Shown one piece after another: positions 62,799 to 64,000 of a DNA stretch of 64,000 nucleotides. Both the position numbers and the translations under genes were made by a program. The notes below the pieces were generated by a model, which saw only the letters and a list, made by a program, of their open reading frames with translations, did not search any database and was not told the origin of the DNA. Location of the stretch: assembly GCF_012034935.1 (NCBI RefSeq), contig NZ_JAATEN010000026.1, positions 28,339 through 92,338 on the forward strand, read 5' to 3'. The stretch is from Streptomyces zingiberis. Lineage in GTDB: Bacteria > Actinomycetota > Actinomycetes > Streptomycetales > Streptomycetaceae. Each line of letters opens with the position of its first letter. Positions within the stretch are counted from its first letter, which is position 1.

Positions 62799-64000
62799 AT
62801 GGCGGAACTGAGGGACGGCGCCCCGCGGCGGACGGGCGGGCACCCCGCCACGGGTCCCGGCGCGACCACGGCACACGACGGGAACGCCCCGGCCACGGCG
62901 GCCCCCGACCGGGCCGAGGTCATCACGGCACACCAGCGGACCGGGACCACGACGGGGCACCTCAGGTCCGGGGCCCCCGGCGGACACCGGACCGGAGCGG
63001 CCACGGCGGAGCCGACCGGGCCGCTCCCCCTCGCCTGGCGGACGCCGCCCGGCAGCCCGGGCATCCTCGGCCTCACCGAACCCGGGACGCGGGGCCCCGT
63101 CGTGCCGCTCCAGGCCCACCAGGGATCGGGGCGCCCTTCCGCGCCCCCGGCGTCCCCGGTCTCTTCAGTTCCTTCGGGCCCTTCGGTCTCTTCGGAGGAC
63201 CCGCGGGACGCCTACGGACCGCCGGGGCCCGGGGAGCGCTCCGGCCCCGCGTGGCCGGGGGTGACGGACGGCCCCGCGGAACCGTCAGCGGGGCACGCCC
63301 CGGTGGAACCCCCGGAGGTGGCGCACCAGCTACAGGACCCCGCGGTGGCGACGCGGGGGTACGGTCCGCCGAGGCCGGGGGAGGCGCGGGACCGCACGCG
63401 GCCGGACACCCGCACCCCCGCGGCGACGGAGGCCGCCCACCGCCCGGCGGGGCCGGAGAACGCCTACGGCCCGGCGGGACCCGAGAAGGTCGACAGCCCG
63501 GCAGGACCGGACGACGCCTACAGCCCGGCGGGACCGGAGAAGGTGTACAGCCCGGCGGGACCGGAGAAGGTGTACAGCCCGGCGGGACCGGAGAAGGTGT
63601 ACAGCCCGGCGGGACCGGAGAAGGTGTACAGCCCGGCGAGGCCGGAAGAGGCCCACGGCCCGGCGGGACCCGATTACGCCTACGAGCCCAGCCCGATCCG
63701 GCGGGCCGCACCCCCGCAGCCTTCCGCCCCGACCCGCAGAACCGGCCCCGGCCCCGGCCGCGGCCCCGCCCCCGGCCACCTGCCCGGCTCGGAAGACCAG
63801 GCCCTCCGCCCGGCCGCGCCGCCGGACCCGCACGACATCCGCCGGCCGGACACCCGCACCCCGGCCGTCGACGCACCGCAGGCTCCGCTGCCCGCGCCTC
63901 CCGAGCCCTCCCCCTCCGACGCCCCTCCGCCCTACGCCGGAACCACCGCGCGGCCGCATGGCTTCATCCCCCCCCCCCTCTCCCCCCCCCCCCCCCCCCC
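62799..64000 (+). CDS. Pro-rich repeat protein, 3' end missing
   Basis: An open frame from the ATG at 62799 (MAELRDGAPRRTGGHPATG), behind GGGGGAGAGGG, runs to the right edge without a stop (at least 400 residues). It is rich in Pro, Gly, Ala and Arg, with no signal peptide. From about residue 213 it carries 9-residue units of the type PAGPEKVYS. The frame on the opposite strand is a shadow, judging from the ribosome site and repeat logic. It may be the disordered N-terminus of a larger protein whose domain lies beyond the window. No function proposed. Confidence 0.55.
   Translation, partial: MAELRDGAPRRTGGHPATGPGATTAHDGNAPATAAPDRAEVITAHQRTGTTTGHLRSGAPGGHRTGAATAEPTGPLPLAWRTPPGSPGILGLTEPGTRGPVVPLQAHQGSGRPSAPPASPVSSVPSGPSVSSEDPRDAYGPPGPGERSGPAWPGVTDGPAEPSAGHAPVEPPEVAHQLQDPAVATRGYGPPRPGEARDRTRPDTRTPAATEAAHRPAGPENAYGPAGPEKVDSPAGPDDAYSPAGPEKVYSPAGPEKVYSPAGPEKVYSPAGPEKVYSPARPEEAHGPAGPDYAYEPSPIRRAAPPQPSAPTRRTGPGPGRGPAPGHLPGSEDQALRPAAPPDPHDIRRPDTRTPAVDAPQAPLPAPPEPSPSDAPPPYAGTTARPHGFIPPPLSPPPPP
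63436..63690 (+). repeat. 27-bp coding tandem repeats
   Basis: About nine units encoding PAGPE-xx-Y-S/G. The four central ones (63519-63626) are identical at DNA level, which suggests recent expansion. Confidence 0.8.
63967..64000. other. Poly-C run at the window end
   Basis: The last 30-odd bases are C with only two interrupting T residues. This looks like a contig end or low-quality homopolymer sequence more than natural coding DNA. Confidence 0.6.

Noticed and set aside
63073..63959. Minus-strand repeat frames at the right edge
   Set aside because: They are complementary reads of the PAGPE repeats; the plus frame has the ribosome site and start.

Overview
The window reads as a core-chromosome segment of a Streptomyces or close relative. 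It has very high G+C, GTG starts are common, ATGA/GTGA stop-start overlaps are frequent, and gene content and order (DEAD-box helicase, HrpA helicase, bldC, valine dehydrogenase, DUF3073, purM, purF, purL-purQ-purS, lsrL, purC, a sarA-like gene, purD) resemble what I remember of the S. coelicolor SCO4066-SCO4096 region. That synteny is recalled, not computed.

Layout. 1-6.8 kb: start of a NikA/Dpp-type ABC importer with a possible Nur (nickel) box, a Nudix hydrolase, a macrolide-type glycosyltransferase, an orphan HPr-kinase-like P-loop protein and, divergently, a SLOG-fold protein. 6.8-15.2 kb: tRNA-Lys, a DEAD-box RNA helicase with a tandemly duplicated tail, a lipoprotein, a coupled operon (metallopeptidase and two FluC fluoride channels), a membrane metallophosphoesterase, then tRNA-Glu, -Asp and -Phe. 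15.1-20.3 kb: a 5.1-kb integrated element bounded by 47-bp direct repeats of the tRNA-Phe 3' part. It carries integrase, HUH-type replication initiator, a Cys-rich protein, a GntR repressor with visible operators, a GNAT acetyltransferase and a 152-bp hairpin structure; no conjugation gene is visible. 20.3-22 kb: accessory DNA with a RelA/SpoT-domain synthetase translationally coupled to a 76-residue protein.

22-44 kb: DUF1349 protein, HrpA-type helicase, a second tRNA-Asp, bldC, vdh, DUF3073, and purine genes purM, purF, purL, purQ and purS. Between purF and purL lie a mycothiol-isomerase-like protein, an M23 peptidase and an LPG-flippase-like membrane protein. lsrL (nucleoid protein) diverges from purS. 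43.6-48.7 kb: tRNA-Gly genes around an ABC-2 exporter plus DesK/NarL two-component module with a palindromic candidate operator. 48.8-55.5 kb: purC, a dimethylformamidase-like protein, sarA-like gene and purD.

55.5-64 kb: a SLATT-domain membrane protein, a conserved hypothetical, a coupled pair of a family-2 glycosyltransferase and a large polytopic glycosyltransferase-like protein, an FCD-type GntR regulator, and the start of a Pro-rich protein with 9-residue repeats that runs off the right edge into a poly-C run.

Functionally the backbone supplies de novo purine synthesis as scattered minus-strand units, mixed with developmental regulators (bldC, lsrL, sarA-like) and tRNA genes. The accessory parts are the tRNA-Phe element and the DNA next to it.
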